A stretch of 64,000 nt of DNA from Paramacrobiotus metropolitanus (Eukaryota > Tardigrada > Eutardigrada > Parachela > Macrobiotidae): the NCBI RefSeq assembly GCF_019649055.1, contig NW_026570252.1, forward strand, positions 744,001 to 808,000, given 5' to 3'. The notes under the pieces were generated by a model that saw nothing but the letters and a program-made list of their open reading frames with translations, made no database searches and was not told the origin of the DNA. This document shows positions 21,601-32,390 of the stretch, piece after piece (the stretch's first letter is position 1; every line of letters starts with the position of its first letter). Both the position numbers and the translations under genes were made by a program.

Positions 21601-23533
21601 AATGGCTGCTATCCGTTGTTATTCTGCTAAGGGAATCAGCTGCCACGTTTGTGATTCCTGGACAATGCACTGCCGTAACCGAAAGGTCGTACTTCAGGGA
21701 CACATTAAATAAAAGTTTAAGCCACTGCAACGCCCCACTGTTCTTGGTCGTACCACGACAAATGAAAGCAACGGTTGAGCTATTGTCGGATGTGACTACC
21801 ACGCGTCTGCCAGTCAAAATCGGTGCCCATATTAATATGGGCAAGCACGCTGCGATAAGCTCAAGAAAGTTTATGTTTTCTTGTAGTGTGCTGTCAACTG
21901 CCGGAGTTGCAATCCAGTTTCCGCTTAGTGCTTTTAGTCCGCCAGGCAACTGGTAACCTGCTTTCCAACAGCCTGCCATCCAGTGGTTATCCATGGTTGC
22001 TCCAAAACCGCTAAACGAAGCGTCCGTGTGTATAACTGCTCGGGGGCGGTTGGCCACTGCAACTGGCCACTGCACTCTGCCGTTTACTGCTGCTGCGAAG
22101 CTCGCCCACCAATTTAATGCACACTGCATTGGGCGGGTGACCCGCGCAAGATGCGACGGTGCCTTTAGGCTCATCATTATGTCGATGAAGTACCGCGTGA
22201 ATGTAGCCGCACCTGCGATTGCCCGAGATGCAAAGGACATGTGTCCAATCAACGCCTGCAGTTCTCGTTTTGAGACCTTCTTCCGTGCTGCGAAATGCAA
22301 TGCTGCTTCTGCTAATTTACTCAATTTTTCCTGCGGCAAAATAATGCACTGCAACTGCGAGTCTAATGTCAGACCCAAAAACTGGATGCGCTGCGTGGGG
22401 CTGATGACTTTTTCCCATTTTACTGCAAAACCCAAGCACACTAACAACCGCAAAAGTTGTTTCTGTGCTTCTGCGCACTGCTCATACGTTTTCGCTATTA
22501 AAATAAAATCGTCCAAGTAACAGATGCAGTGAAACCCCAGTTTCCTCATCTTTCTTGCTACTGCGCTAGATATTCGTTGAAAAATTGCGGGAGCGTTAGC
22601 CAGTCCAAAACATAAAAAATTATCAACAAAGTATTTTTCTGGTTCGTGTCCAAAGCCCCATTTGAAACCTTGTAACTGCCTGTGCGGTGGATATATCGGC
22701 ACGTGCCGGTATGCCGACTTTATGTCCACGACTGCGAAAAAACAATTACTGCTGCTAAGGTCGATAACATCTTGAACCGTATCAAATTTAAAAGATTCCG
22801 GTTCAATGTACGAATTGAGAGAATTTTCAAAAGGTCTCGAACAATCAGTAATGGGCCTGGGAGTGAGTGACCCGGATTTTGCTACTGCCCCAATGGCCTG
22901 TATGCGATGCGATTTTGTATCCTGCTCAGAAATTCTGCCTGCTAATAATCCTTCTGCGAAAAGCCGGTCAAGCAATGGCTTTGTCTCATTATTAAGTGCG
23001 CTGCTATAATTTTTTCCCTCTGCGGGTAAAACTGCATCCATATCCGGAACAAGTTGAAAACCGTAATAAATGCCGTTTATTAAAAAATGCAAATCCGTGT
23101 CATCCGAAAGTTCAGCTATCCAGAACTGCACATTACGAGTTAACGAACAGCGTTGCAGTAAGTCTTCGGCAGGGAGGTAATTAACACCATTAACATTGAA
23201 ACCTTTTTCATGAGAAATACATTTAACCGAAATAAAATCAAAACATTTGTTATCATCTGCCAAATGAATGCTGCTGTGCTCTGCTATGCTATTACAAGGT
23301 TGCCGGTTAGTAACACGTGCACTGCCAATGCTGTCGCTAACGTCCGTTGCTTCCGGCCTGGTTCGAGTTGCAGTTGACGGCGCGGTGCTTGCCTCCACAG
23401 TATCCGCACACGTGCCGGTATCGGCAGCTGTCGCCTCTTGCGCAAGTCGTGCGGTTGTAATCCAGGCAACAATTGGGAGTCTGGAATGCCGGGTGCGTAG
23501 CGAATCCGGTGTGCTGCTGTTGTCCGCGGCCAC
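21431..23533 (-). CDS. reverse transcriptase-RNase H of the Ngaro/PAT element
   Basis: An open frame of 700 codons. The RT palm is visible: motif A VVDIKSAYRHVPI with Asp near residue 280, LCFGLANAPAIFQR, and the catalytic YLDD near residues 349-352. RNase H follows, with HTDASFSGFG (about 512), FLELIAA (Glu about 568), VTSDNSSTV (Asp about 593) and NVAADSLSR (Asp about 643). No aspartic protease or integrase is seen, as expected for this order. The frame overlaps gag by about 200 bp and the recombinase by 170 bp in other frames. With no stops it may be a recent insertion. The product would copy element RNA in the cytoplasm. Confidence 0.94.
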   Translation of the reverse strand: MAADNSSTPDSLRTRHSRLPIVAWITTARLAQEATAADTGTCADTVEASTAPSTATRTRPEATDVSDSIGSARVTNRQPCNSIAEHSSIHLADDNKCFDFISVKCISHEKGFNVNGVNYLPAEDLLQRCSLTRNVQFWIAELSDDTDLHFLINGIYYGFQLVPDMDAVLPAEGKNYSSALNNETKPLLDRLFAEGLLAGRISEQDTKSHRIQAIGAVAKSGSLTPRPITDCSRPFENSLNSYIEPESFKFDTVQDVIDLSSSNCFFAVVDIKSAYRHVPIYPPHRQLQGFKWGFGHEPEKYFVDNFLCFGLANAPAIFQRISSAVARKMRKLGFHCICYLDDFILIAKTYEQCAEAQKQLLRLLVCLGFAVKWEKVISPTQRIQFLGLTLDSQLQCIILPQEKLSKLAEAALHFAARKKVSKRELQALIGHMSFASRAIAGAATFTRYFIDIMMSLKAPSHLARVTRPMQCALNWWASFAAAVNGRVQWPVAVANRPRAVIHTDASFSGFGATMDNHWMAGCWKAGYQLPGGLKALSGNWIATPAVDSTLQENINFLELIAACLPILIWAPILTGRRVVVTSDNSSTVAFICRGTTKNSGALQWLKLLFNVSLKYDLSVTAVHCPGITNVAADSLSRITTDSSHFDRFLSVFRSFPGERLPETTNTSYPRSGTGETAERLAESWHSSFIAANTSFPVEQV

Positions 23534-23804
23534 GAAAAGGCCGGTTCTGCTGCGTGTTGCCGATGCGTCGAAAGGCGTCCGTACGCCGAGTGTCTGCGTT
23601 CAGGTTGTTGTCTGCAATAGCAAGCTGCTCGCTTTTGTCAGTAAGTGCAAATTTTTCATCTTTTGCAAAGCTGCGCATTTCGTTGTCGAAGAGAACGATT
23701 GCTTCGTCCTCATACCGACACCGTCTGCCTGCCAGAAACTGCTGATACTGCAAGAATTCGCGTAGTGCGTCTGCGTATTTGCCCTGCACATCTTTAGCCA
23801 ACAT
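23337..23804 (-). CDS. Gag-like zinc-finger protein of the Ngaro/PAT element
   Basis: A 155-codon frame begins just inside repeat A1. Its C-terminal third has a CCCH finger (C-x7-C-x5-C-x3-H, ending CRYRH) followed at once by a knuckle of form C-x2-C-x3-H-x4-C (CGYCGGKHRAVNC). Such fingers bind the element RNA. It is short for a Gag, so the start could lie within A1 or the 5' part may be lost. It precedes and overlaps the RT frame. Confidence 0.75.
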   Translation of the reverse strand: MLAKDVQGKYADALREFLQYQQFLAGRRCRYEDEAIVLFDNEMRSFAKDEKFALTDKSEQLAIADNNLNADTRRTDAFRRIGNTQQNRPFRGRGQQQHTGFATHPAFQTPNCCLDYNRTTCARGDSCRYRHVCGYCGGKHRAVNCNSNQAGSNGR

Positions 23805-24801
23805 CTTTAGCCAACTTTAGAAAACGAATTCTACGTTTAGCTGTGAGGCACTGGAAGTTGTGATCCGGCTGGCAGCTTTTTATAAGCGGGCAGTGGATCC
23901 GGTTTTGGTCGCTCTGCAACCGTCAGTGGCCTCCCGGCCAATGCCGACAGAGATGGGTCAGTTACGTTCGGCCAATAATAAACAAATTCTGCGTACGTAC
24001 AGAATTTTACTCATTAATTTTTTCCAGACTCGCCGATCTTTTTACTAGGAATGCCGTACTGTGTACATCATCCGCAAAATGACGAATGATAAAATGTACA
24101 GCAACAAAAAACAAATAACGGAATTGATTTCCATTTTCATGTTTTTCCATTTCCATGTACATAATTGGCAATCCTGGAATCAAATTTGGTATGACATTGT
24201 CATAGCACATGCAGACATGTATCTGCGCTAGTGTTCTCACTGTAAAATGTGTTTTGTCACCGTTGCGCCATTCTACCTTGAACTGTAGAGAAAGGCAATT
24301 CGCTCTCCTAATAAAGGTAAGATCTAACGAAATAACAACAGTGCCGCCGTGAGTTCTAAGACTGCAGACATAATAAAGTGTTGAGAAGGTTCTTTACATC
24401 TTACGTTTCCCGTCTAACCTGGATCAGATCCCCGCAGACCGGAGGCATTGGGGGTGGTTAAACTGCGCCCGGTTATCTTGACCTTTCTGCTGAATACGCA
24501 AGCGAAACTGCTGTAAGTGTGATTTTTGTGACTGCCGCTGCAAATTTGTCTTTACCGTTGATAAAACTGCGCGGTAAATGTGCCAGGAACGAAAACTTCT
24601 ATACTCGTAACATCAGAGTGGCAGATAAAATTAATGTATACCGCGCAATTTTCGTTTACAGGAAATCACCTACGATATCTCGAAAAAAAAATGCAAAAAA
24701 CAACGATGACTACGAAAAATACATTTCTTAAGTATCCGTCGTAAAACACTCTACATCGCACACAATAAATTCGTGCCAAGCCTGTCTGTGCGTATACAAG
24801 T

Positions 24802-25350
24802 GTGATTGATTGATTGATTGATTTAATTTCGAGTAGCCAAGCCCGTAAACGGGCACTCTCACATATCCTTATCCGTTGAGAACATCAAATATGCTAAGGC
24901 TAGTCAAGTCACCACAACTCGTTAAACACCAGTAATACGTACGCTAGAGAAGCAACACGTCACAGAATTGCTGTAGGCTAATACGGGCACAAAGCTACGT
25001 CATGCACAAGGCACAAAGCCACAGAACAACAAGATCAGTATCACTCTATATCGCATCCGTATCACAGTTGAGTCGAAGTTGAGGCCCCTTCGTACGTCCA
25101 CGTACGGCATCGAAGTGGTGAGTTGATCCATGTAGAATCCGTATTGACCACAGGCGTCGAGGAAACGTACACGCCACTCCGTACGGTCAGCGCTGATGCC
25201 GACTAACCACTTCGCACACAGCCTTGCACTCGCAGCCTGAACTCAGAGTGGTCACCCATCCAAATCCAAACCGCGCTCGATGTAGGTTATCTTTCAAAAT
25301 CGAAGATCCATCCATTTAGCTACACGGAGTGTAGCTAAATGGATGGATGT
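24802..25350 (-). mobile_element. SINE-like insertion with 5S-rRNA-like box and (AATC)n tail
   Basis: On the minus strand it starts near 25350 and ends in (AATC)n (24802-24822 on plus as GATT repeats), a tail typical of LINE-mobilised elements. At about 25242-25275 the minus strand reads GCGCGGTTTGGATTTGGATG then GGTGACC. This resembles the end of the 5S rRNA gene internal promoter (GCGCGGTTAGTACTTGGATG then GGTGACC in common 5S genes). The insertion separates ATACAAG from GAGAAACT, which are adjacent in unit 2 (about 16697-16713). I infer a 5S-derived SINE, probably 5'-truncated. Confidence 0.6.
25306..25348. repeat. perfect 20-bp-arm hairpin at the 3' end of unit 3
   Basis: Two 20-bp arms, ATCCATCCATTTAGCTACAC and its exact complement, are separated by GGA. 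It lies at the boundary of the SINE-like insertion and is partly translated as the novel C-terminus of the unit 3 protein. Confidence 0.95.
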
Positions 25351-28300
25351 GGAGAAACTTGCGTTTCAAGCAGTCTTGAAGAAGCGTCTTCAACGGTACG
25401 GGAAACGGAGGCAGCGCCCGGTCGACATTTTGATACCAGCCAAGTGAAATCTGGTACACCAAGGAGTACATTTTAGCCGCTTCGTTCAGCTTGCGGTAGA
25501 CAGCGGCGCGTTCGGCCGGGTCGCGGCGACCATTACCGATCATGTACGTTAGCGCATCCGCGTAAAATGTGTGCAGATGACTGAGTAGCGCTTTATCTGA
25601 AGCGGTGGTCGTCCCTAAGAAAAACCCGTCAACCGTCAACCGTAATCATTGTACGCTTTTGTTGAGTCACGCGGAAACACACTGTGCTCGAACGAGTAAT
25701 AACAAAATAAAGCCAAATAAAATTACCACAGTATTATGCTTTCATAACACATATTGCACGATACATACGAGGATCGAATATCGCCATGGCCAGAAGCAGA
25801 TAAGATTCCGTAAGTGTCAGCCCGATCCCCTTGAATACAGCGGTAAATTGGTAGCTGAAGCGGAGGAATTCGGGATCCAAACCCATCATCTCCAACCAGT
25901 AGTTGTTGGCGTGAATCTGTTCGGGTCCCGGTAATGGGTAATAATATTGTCCTTTGTAAAAGAATCTCATGTGATGGAGCTACGAAACGTGACACCATAA
26001 TAATTATGGAGAGTAAACGTATAATCGCCATGCGTTTACTCGTACCAAAGCACTGATGAACGTTTTCTCCGCCAATAAAATGGAGCGATCGGTCGGGCTG
26101 ATGTTCTCGAACCCGGGCAGCATGGCGAGAAACTGCGCCAGACGGACCTTCCCATCTTCAAGTTTCTCATGCAACCGCATTACAGCTCGCTGCGGTAATG
26201 TCTGTGGTTGATACTGCACGGTAAATTGGTAAAAATGATTATTACAACCCATGGTGATAATTTTCTGCAGCGAAGTGTTAACATGCGAAAAATAAATAAA
26301 AAAAATTAAAGTTATCAACCACGATCGTACCGGGATCTGCTGATCTTCAAGGACGGACGTCATAAACGTCGAGTATACGGCAATCTGGTCGCCGTAGGCG
26401 ATTTCGTACGCCGCACATACCGCGCCACCGGCTTTCTGCAGCATCACATTGCGGGAACTGACTACGTTTGAGAATTCAGCGCAATAAAAACTGGACGGTA
26501 AAACAGGGCGAAAGGTGGCTGCGACACCCATGAAACCCTGAAGCTCTGCAAAAAAATATGAATATTTTTTGTTGGCCTAAACACTGCACTGACTGCAGAA
26601 TGGTAGAAACAGCGCGGACTCCGACCGCATGGAGGGACAGTTTTGCGGAAACCGGGCGGAAAAGTCTTGGATGTCGACAGAAAGTCCTCGTTAAAATTTC
26701 CACGCAGTAGAATCTGCACTTCTGTTCGGTCCGGCTGGGTTTCCAATAGGTTGGAGCTCGATGCACGGTCAGCTAATGGTGGATCATTCATGGTGACTAC
26801 AGAAATTATGATTTACTGAAACCGTGTGATCTCGGTGTTCGTTTTCTCGCACTGTCGTTCGAGGTCACATTTTGTATGGTAACGTGGTAAGGGAATAAGG
26901 CCGCAGTAGTTAAAGGTAGGCCTATTAAATATTAATTCCATAAACCGGTTTCTGTCTTATATGTGTGAGGATAGTACGTTTTTGATGCGACTCATAACCT
27001 AACAAATCGCAACTGAATCTGCTGACAGCGCTAAAGAGCTACCTCTCCTCGGTAGCACATCGATTCGCCGACCTACAGCTTGCTGCCCGACCAGTTGCTG
27101 ACCGACAAGCTGATAACTTACACCCCTCGCTGACCGACAAATTGTTGACGGATAATTTGCTTTTCTGCTAAATTGTTGACCGACGTTTTGTGGAAACATT
27201 TTTGCTAACCTACAACTTGCTTTACGATTCGAGGCGCTGATTTTTGAGTACCCCGTACTTCAGTTTGTTTTTTTCTCAAGTTTCTTAGAGCTCTTAGGTT
27301 TCTTAAGTTTCTAAGATTTCTTGGGTTTCACACGTCAGCAAAATCTGTCGGTGTTCGCAAAAAGTCGTTCAGCAAGATGTCGCTCAGCGATTGGTCGTTT
27401 CAACAAACTGTCGGGTCATTGTCTCGTCGGTCAGCTAAAAGTCGCCAGCAAGTTGTCGGTCAGCAAGATGGTCGTCAGCGAGTTGGTGGTGTGCTGATAA
27501 AGGGCTATAAAGATAAAGTTGTCCGTGTGCCGGTTTCCTCGCCCCTTATATGCAAGACTGGAGTATACCTCAGAGTTCTCTATGTTAACGGAAGTGGCCC
27601 GGTACATGGTACCAAATTCGTGTACACGCACGAAAACATTTACTTTCGCGCACTCCCAAACACTTTTTGTTTCGGTTTATGACATTATGTAGTCAGAAGA
27701 TTTGTATACACTGGCGTGAAAACCGTTTGTGCGCGCACCATCCGGTTCAGGATTTATGGCTGTTAGAAAATTCCAAAAAGTTTAACGCATTTCAGGTGTA
27801 CCAAAAATCTCATTACGGACCGATCTCCCTCAAATTTTGCACGGAGATGCGCATAACCATGAAGAACATTTTGACACCGATCCCCTGTTCTAGCATGTTT
27901 TTCAAATTTTCAAATTTGAAAAAGCCTAAACGAAAAAGTGTTTTGAAGTGCGCGATAGCGAAAGTTTTCGTGCATGCACACGAATTTGGTACCATGTACC
28001 GGCCCACTTCCCTTAAGTTTCTTTGACAATGGAAATTCCTTTCCTCGTTGTGGCTACTCAAAATCCCTTCGTTCTAATTTTCCCTTCCTCTTTTTAATCT
28101 TGGCCTAATCCGGCCAGACATTGGCCTAAAGACGCTCCGCGCCTGCACATGTTTGGTGGTTGCTCGCGTGGCGTGAATCGGGGTGTTTGGCTGAAATTTT
28201 TTCACAAGGCAAATAGCTTAAAGACAGTTTTAAAATTTGTAGATATTCTGTAAAGGTTACACTCTGTTAAAGAAACTTGGAACAGAAAGCGGAACGCAGC

Positions 28301-28515
28301 TCGGTTCGTGCAGATTATAACTCAAACTGCCAATCGAACGATTAGCTTGCCATAATTATAACCAAACTGAACGGGCGTGCAAATAGTTGATTAAATTTAT
28401 CTAGTGCTGCAAAATACCAGCATAAGCCCGAACAACCAAATGCCATCATACCTCTGTCCACAGAATTATTCCGCTCCGATTGCTTCCGTTTGCCATGCCC
28501 GCCTGACTCCTCCAT
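25316..28515 (-). CDS. nuclear-receptor LBD-only protein, unit 3 (intact, extended C-terminus)
   Basis: Exons 28452-28515, 26626-26796, 26331-26545, 26046-26213, 25769-25979 and 25316-25614 join in frame to 375 residues. Exon sizes for exons 2-5 equal those of unit 1 exactly (171, 215, 168, 211). The helix 3-5 signature is FLAMLPGFENISPTDRSILL, and the AF-2-like LLQDCLKR is present. The usual stop after CLKR is gone: the inserted DNA at 25306-25350 replaced it, adding KFLHIHPFSYTPCS. Intron 1 (1655 bp) contains a fold-back element (27002-27500) and a TTAA MITE (27589-28012). Exon 1 is less basic than in unit 1 (KRKQSER). It probably has the same ligand-binding role as unit 1; the tail could alter AF-2 placement. 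Confidence 0.78.
27002..27540. repeat. fold-back element in intron 1 of unit 3
   Basis: The left arm (about 27040-27230) is a degenerate tandem of TTGCTGACCGACAA-like units. The centre (27255-27330) is rich in TTTCTTAGGTTTC, the complement of CCTAAGAAA units. The right arm (27335-27500) is the arm in reverse (GTCGGTCAGCAAG units). The whole can fold into a long imperfect hairpin. Confidence 0.75.
27589..28012. mobile_element. TTAA-flanked MITE, internally deleted copy
   Basis: Ends GGAAGTGGCCCGGTACATGG and the matching GTACCGGCCCACTTCCC, with TTAA on both sides (27585-27588 and 28013-28016). Compared with the copy at 15224-15902 it lacks about 250 bp around the centre. Confidence 0.82.
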
Positions 28516-29527
28516 CGAAATAATATGATCGCATTTAGCTTTCTAGAATTGAATCTGCAAAAGTTGTAAACGCATGCTGCAGGAAATACAAATATTCCAG
28601 TAAAGAAAGCATGACAGAAAATTCGTGTGCATAAAACAGCGTAAAATTTGTTTGGTCCTGGGCAGAAGCGAAAAACCCCGTAGATGCCTACGGAACTGGC
28701 ACCATGCAGTGACCGCAGTTGTCACGTCTTCGGATGTCGTTTTACTGCGGTACACAGTTCTTTCAGACTGGTTTAAAATAGTGCAACAAATGTCCTTACT
28801 CGATAAAATAAAATGTCTTCTGAAAATATACACACTGTACAGTGAGATATTCCGATAAAATATCTTAGCGAAATTAACACTTTCATACATCAACGCCCGA
28901 AATCATCATGAAATAATAATTACTATTACGTTAGAAAGGGTATACGGTTTAGGTATCCGTGCAGGAGAGCCCTGAATACCGACGCTGGAGGCATTTTTAC
29001 GTTTCTCGTGATATCGCAACCTCTGATAGGTGCAGCATCGGCTCGACTTTGGGGTAAAACAATCGATAAAAATGTATGTGCCGCATCAGTAAACATCGGA
29101 GCTCCTACAGCTGTCTGCCGGGTGTGGGCGTAAATCCGTCCTACCTGTATGGCATTAGCTAGTTATGGAGTGTAGACTGAAGTGTAAAAATATCCACATT
29201 ATTATTTTCCATCATTCCCATCTTTCGCTGAAATGATTTTCTTCGAGTATGCGTATTTTCATGCCTTTCTGGGTATCCCGTATGATAGGACGCAAATAAT
29301 AATAGCGCTAGTTGCTTAATGCTTACGAATTTGGATAATGTGCCGCCAGTAGGAGGACTATTTGCTTAAAATACCGGTAACCATCGCAATTACGTTCCCA
29401 GTCAAGCATAGAATTCCCAGTTCAGAGGACGTATGGGATTCAGAGAATTTGTTATGTTAGATTGTACAGCTTGTGTTGTGCAGTATTAACCTTTAATCTG
29501 TTTAAGAAATTTACATAAAACTTTTCA

Positions 29528-29551
29528 AATATATATTATATATATATATAT

Positions 29552-29584
<33 letters not shown>

Positions 29585-29725
29585 ATATATATATATAAAT
29601 GTTTATATAATGTATATATATTATTCAAATATATATTATATATATATATATTATATATACATATATATTATATATTATATTATATATATATATTATATAT
29701 ATTATATATATATTATATATATAAA
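29528..29725. repeat. TATA-rich microsatellite cluster
   Basis: About 200 bp of ATATAT and TATATTATATA repeats upstream of unit 3, with imperfect period. A 141-codon frame through it encodes mainly Tyr-Ile and is not a gene. Confidence 0.95.
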
Positions 29726-29773
29726 CAAGCAAAACGTGAACTGGTCAGAAAACGTTTGGCAGAACTCTGTTAA

Positions 29774-30420
29774 TGGAAATGGCCCGGTGCATGGTAACAA
29801 ATTCCTGTACTTGCACGAAAACTTTCACTGTCGCGCACTCCCAAATACATTTTTGTTTTGGTTGATGACATTCTATTGCCAGACGGCTTGTATACACTGG
29901 CGCGAAAACCGTTTGTGCGCGCAACATCCGGTTTGTTCGAAAATTCGGCTGTTCGAAAATTCCAAAAAGTTTAAATGCATTCAGGTGTACCAAAAGTCTC
30001 ATTATGGACCGATCTCCTTCAGATTTTGCATGTAAGTGCACTTAACCACGAAGAGCGGTTTTACACCCATCCCCTGTTCTAGCATGTTTTTGAAATTTTA
30101 AAATAAATTCCGAAAATTTTAAAATTTATTTTAAAATTTGAAAAAAATCATGGATGCCTGGATCGGTGTAAAAACGATTATCATGCCATGAGCATTTACG
30201 TGCAAAATTTGAAGGAGATCGGTCCATAATGAGGCTTTGGCTACTACACCTGAACGTATAACTTTGCATTTAAACTTTTTTGAATTTTCTAACTGTCATA
30301 ACTCCCAAACCGGATGTTGCGCGCGCTAACGGTTTTCACGCCCATGTATACAAACATCTGGCTTCAAAAAAAAGAGAAAAGAGGGGTTTGGGCGTGTCGT
30401 AAAAGAAGAGAAAAGATTTG
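29774..30420. mobile_element. TTAA MITE, right end lost
   Basis: The left end GGAAATGGCCCGGTGCATGG follows TTAA (29770-29773). Left arm, AT-rich centre (30080-30140) and most of the right arm can be aligned to 15224-15902. The terminal 40 bp at the right are replaced by purine-rich DNA. Confidence 0.75.
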
Positions 30421-30424
30421 CTTT

Positions 30425-32390
30425 GCGGTCAGGAATTCCAGGAGAGCTTCTGATTTGATGTTTTTACCTTGCTGCGTTAATGTGTTATTACGAGTAATTA
30501 ACAGGAAATTTGTTTGGTTAGCTTGTTGCTGTGATGTTGGTCAGCATGCCTGTGATATAAAGTAGCGGCTTGGTACTTTATTACAAGTTGATGTTTTTCG
30601 TTTTTTTTAATAAGGGAAGTAACGAAAATGATTGCAAAATACAGCGGTCAAGTAACATCGGCATGGGAGAAAATTATGTGCGCTTGCTGACCACATCTTC
30701 GCCACTCCGTCAATGACCCTTTGTCAAAAGCTAACCTGTGGCAGAGCGGCCAGCCGGATTCGACCGGCCGCTTATAACCAGCCGAACCGGATCACCTCTT
30801 CCAGTGCATTGCAGCAAAGTGCAAAGCAAGATTGAGGATTTCTTTTCAACTGCAAGGAGCTTATTAGTTCTTGGTTTTGTAGAGCTGGCGCTTTGCAGGC
30901 GTTTCTGTTACGCGCTTCTGTTGGCAGACCGACAATTTGCTGACCGCTGTCTTACTAGTTATCATCTGTACCTCGTAACTCTGTATTATCTCTGTAACCT
31001 CCTGCCACACCGTCACACTCTTTTCGATTCTCGGAGTTCCGATGTGCATCAGTTATTTCACCTGTTCCCGTTGCGTCTAACTATACGCAGTTTTTTGAAT
31101 GACTATGTGAAAATAATCGTGTGCCGATTTGATCAGTGCCGATCTGCCGTGCCGAAAATATTCGTTTGGCAGTTATTAACCACTATGTACTACGTAGCCA
31201 AGGTAGGTAGAAGTATATGTATTATGTAACAAAGGTTGGTAGAAACTGCTTTTGATCGAAAAATGTGGAAACTGCGCTCCGGTCTGCCAGTTAACCAATC
31301 GTTGCATTTTCCTAGTTGTGTATTACCGTTCCTGTATTGTGAGAAAAGATCACCGCTATAGTATTGAACTTTTAAATTCTTGTGGAAATTCTGTACACTC
31401 AGGCATCGGACAAAGTTGGGCGTTTGCGGGACGAACAGGTCGACGGCGCGGCGGCATATGCGAGATCGAAGGTGCAGGTGATGACCTCACCGGTTCGAGT
31501 ATCCGATATCCCCACTTCCGCCCGACTGCCCCCGTTTATTGCATTGAGTAACAGACCAGTTGCAAAAGCAATAACAACAAAATCCACCATGTAGGGTGGG
31601 CGGGTGGTAGATGAAAACAGCAGAGGATTAAATCAGCGGACTGAAAAGGTACCAGCTTGTCAGCACGACTGATCAGAACAGAACGCGGACAGTAAAATCG
31701 GGCCGTGTGCATGGCCGGCGGCAACATAAAACGTTCCCACAGCGCAACAAAGAGAGTGGGCTGAGCCAAAGTTTAACAAAGCAGTACAGGGAATTTGCCA
31801 CGAATTTAACTGCACTTAGCTCGCTAACTGTTCTTTAATATACCATAGAAATATTTGTACGGACTGTTAACTGAAGAAAAAAAATAATAGGTTTTTTCTA
31901 TCAGGAAATGTTCCTTATAACCGCTAGAACAAGAAAAACCACTAGTCCGTAGACCGATGCCTTTGGCCATAAAGTTTATTGAGACAGAAAAATGCAAACG
32001 ACTTTGCTGACTTCCTAAGCACTTAAAATGACTTACTGTTCAGTATAATGATACGCTATTGGTAAAATGTTTGAACAACGGAAGCCTGCTGCATTGCCTT
32101 CCACAGAACAGACTGTATGGTATGAATTATTAATGACTCGTGTCTAGTAGTAATTAAATCAGCGAGTAAACAATCCATTAAATTATTCAGCCAAAGGCCT
32201 AATATGTGATCGTGGTAAATCACGGTGTTATTTCACGCCCTGAGAGAGAACAGAAAGAATCTGGCTATTTTCATTCTGCTACAAAACGTTTTTTTTAGTG
32301 CACACCCGAATCGTAACTTACGATTCGAAGGAGCGCAGCTTAGTCAAAGTTTTGGCGGTTCGAATTAAAAGGGCAGCAAATCTAGCTAGC
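30425..32390. other. upstream region of the GPCR gene, no other gene seen
   Basis: Frames up to 163 codons (30738-31229) have no domain I recognise. The stretch includes a single fold-back-type monomer (GACAATTTGCTGACCGC at about 30930). The promoter and 5' UTR of the receptor gene should lie in the right part. Confidence 0.4.

Larger units (their letters stand above)
19929..24015 (-). mobile_element. Ngaro/PAT-type tyrosine-recombinase retrotransposon, full length
   Basis: On the minus strand the order is repeat A1 (24015-23820), gag-like frame, reverse transcriptase with RNase H, tyrosine recombinase, repeat B1 (20535-20391), repeat A2 (20390-20195), a 121-bp linker, and repeat B2 (20073-19929). 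A1 and A2 are 196 bp and look identical; B1 and B2 are 145 bp and look identical. Such split direct repeats with a recombinase and no integrase define the DIRS order, and the lack of inverted terminal repeats points to the Ngaro/PAT branch. The paralogous place in unit 1 (about 10447-10462, reading AGTATTAATTTT) is the empty site. Both ends meet at ATT and no longer target duplication is made. The element is 4087 bp. Confidence 0.93.

Noticed and set aside
29610-30035. 141-codon frame of mostly Tyr and Ile
   Set aside because: It is a translation of the TATA microsatellite followed by MITE sequence.
30738-31229. 163-codon plus-strand frame upstream of the GPCR
   Set aside because: No recognised domain, no paralogue in the window, and it includes a fold-back-type monomer, so I cannot support it as a gene.
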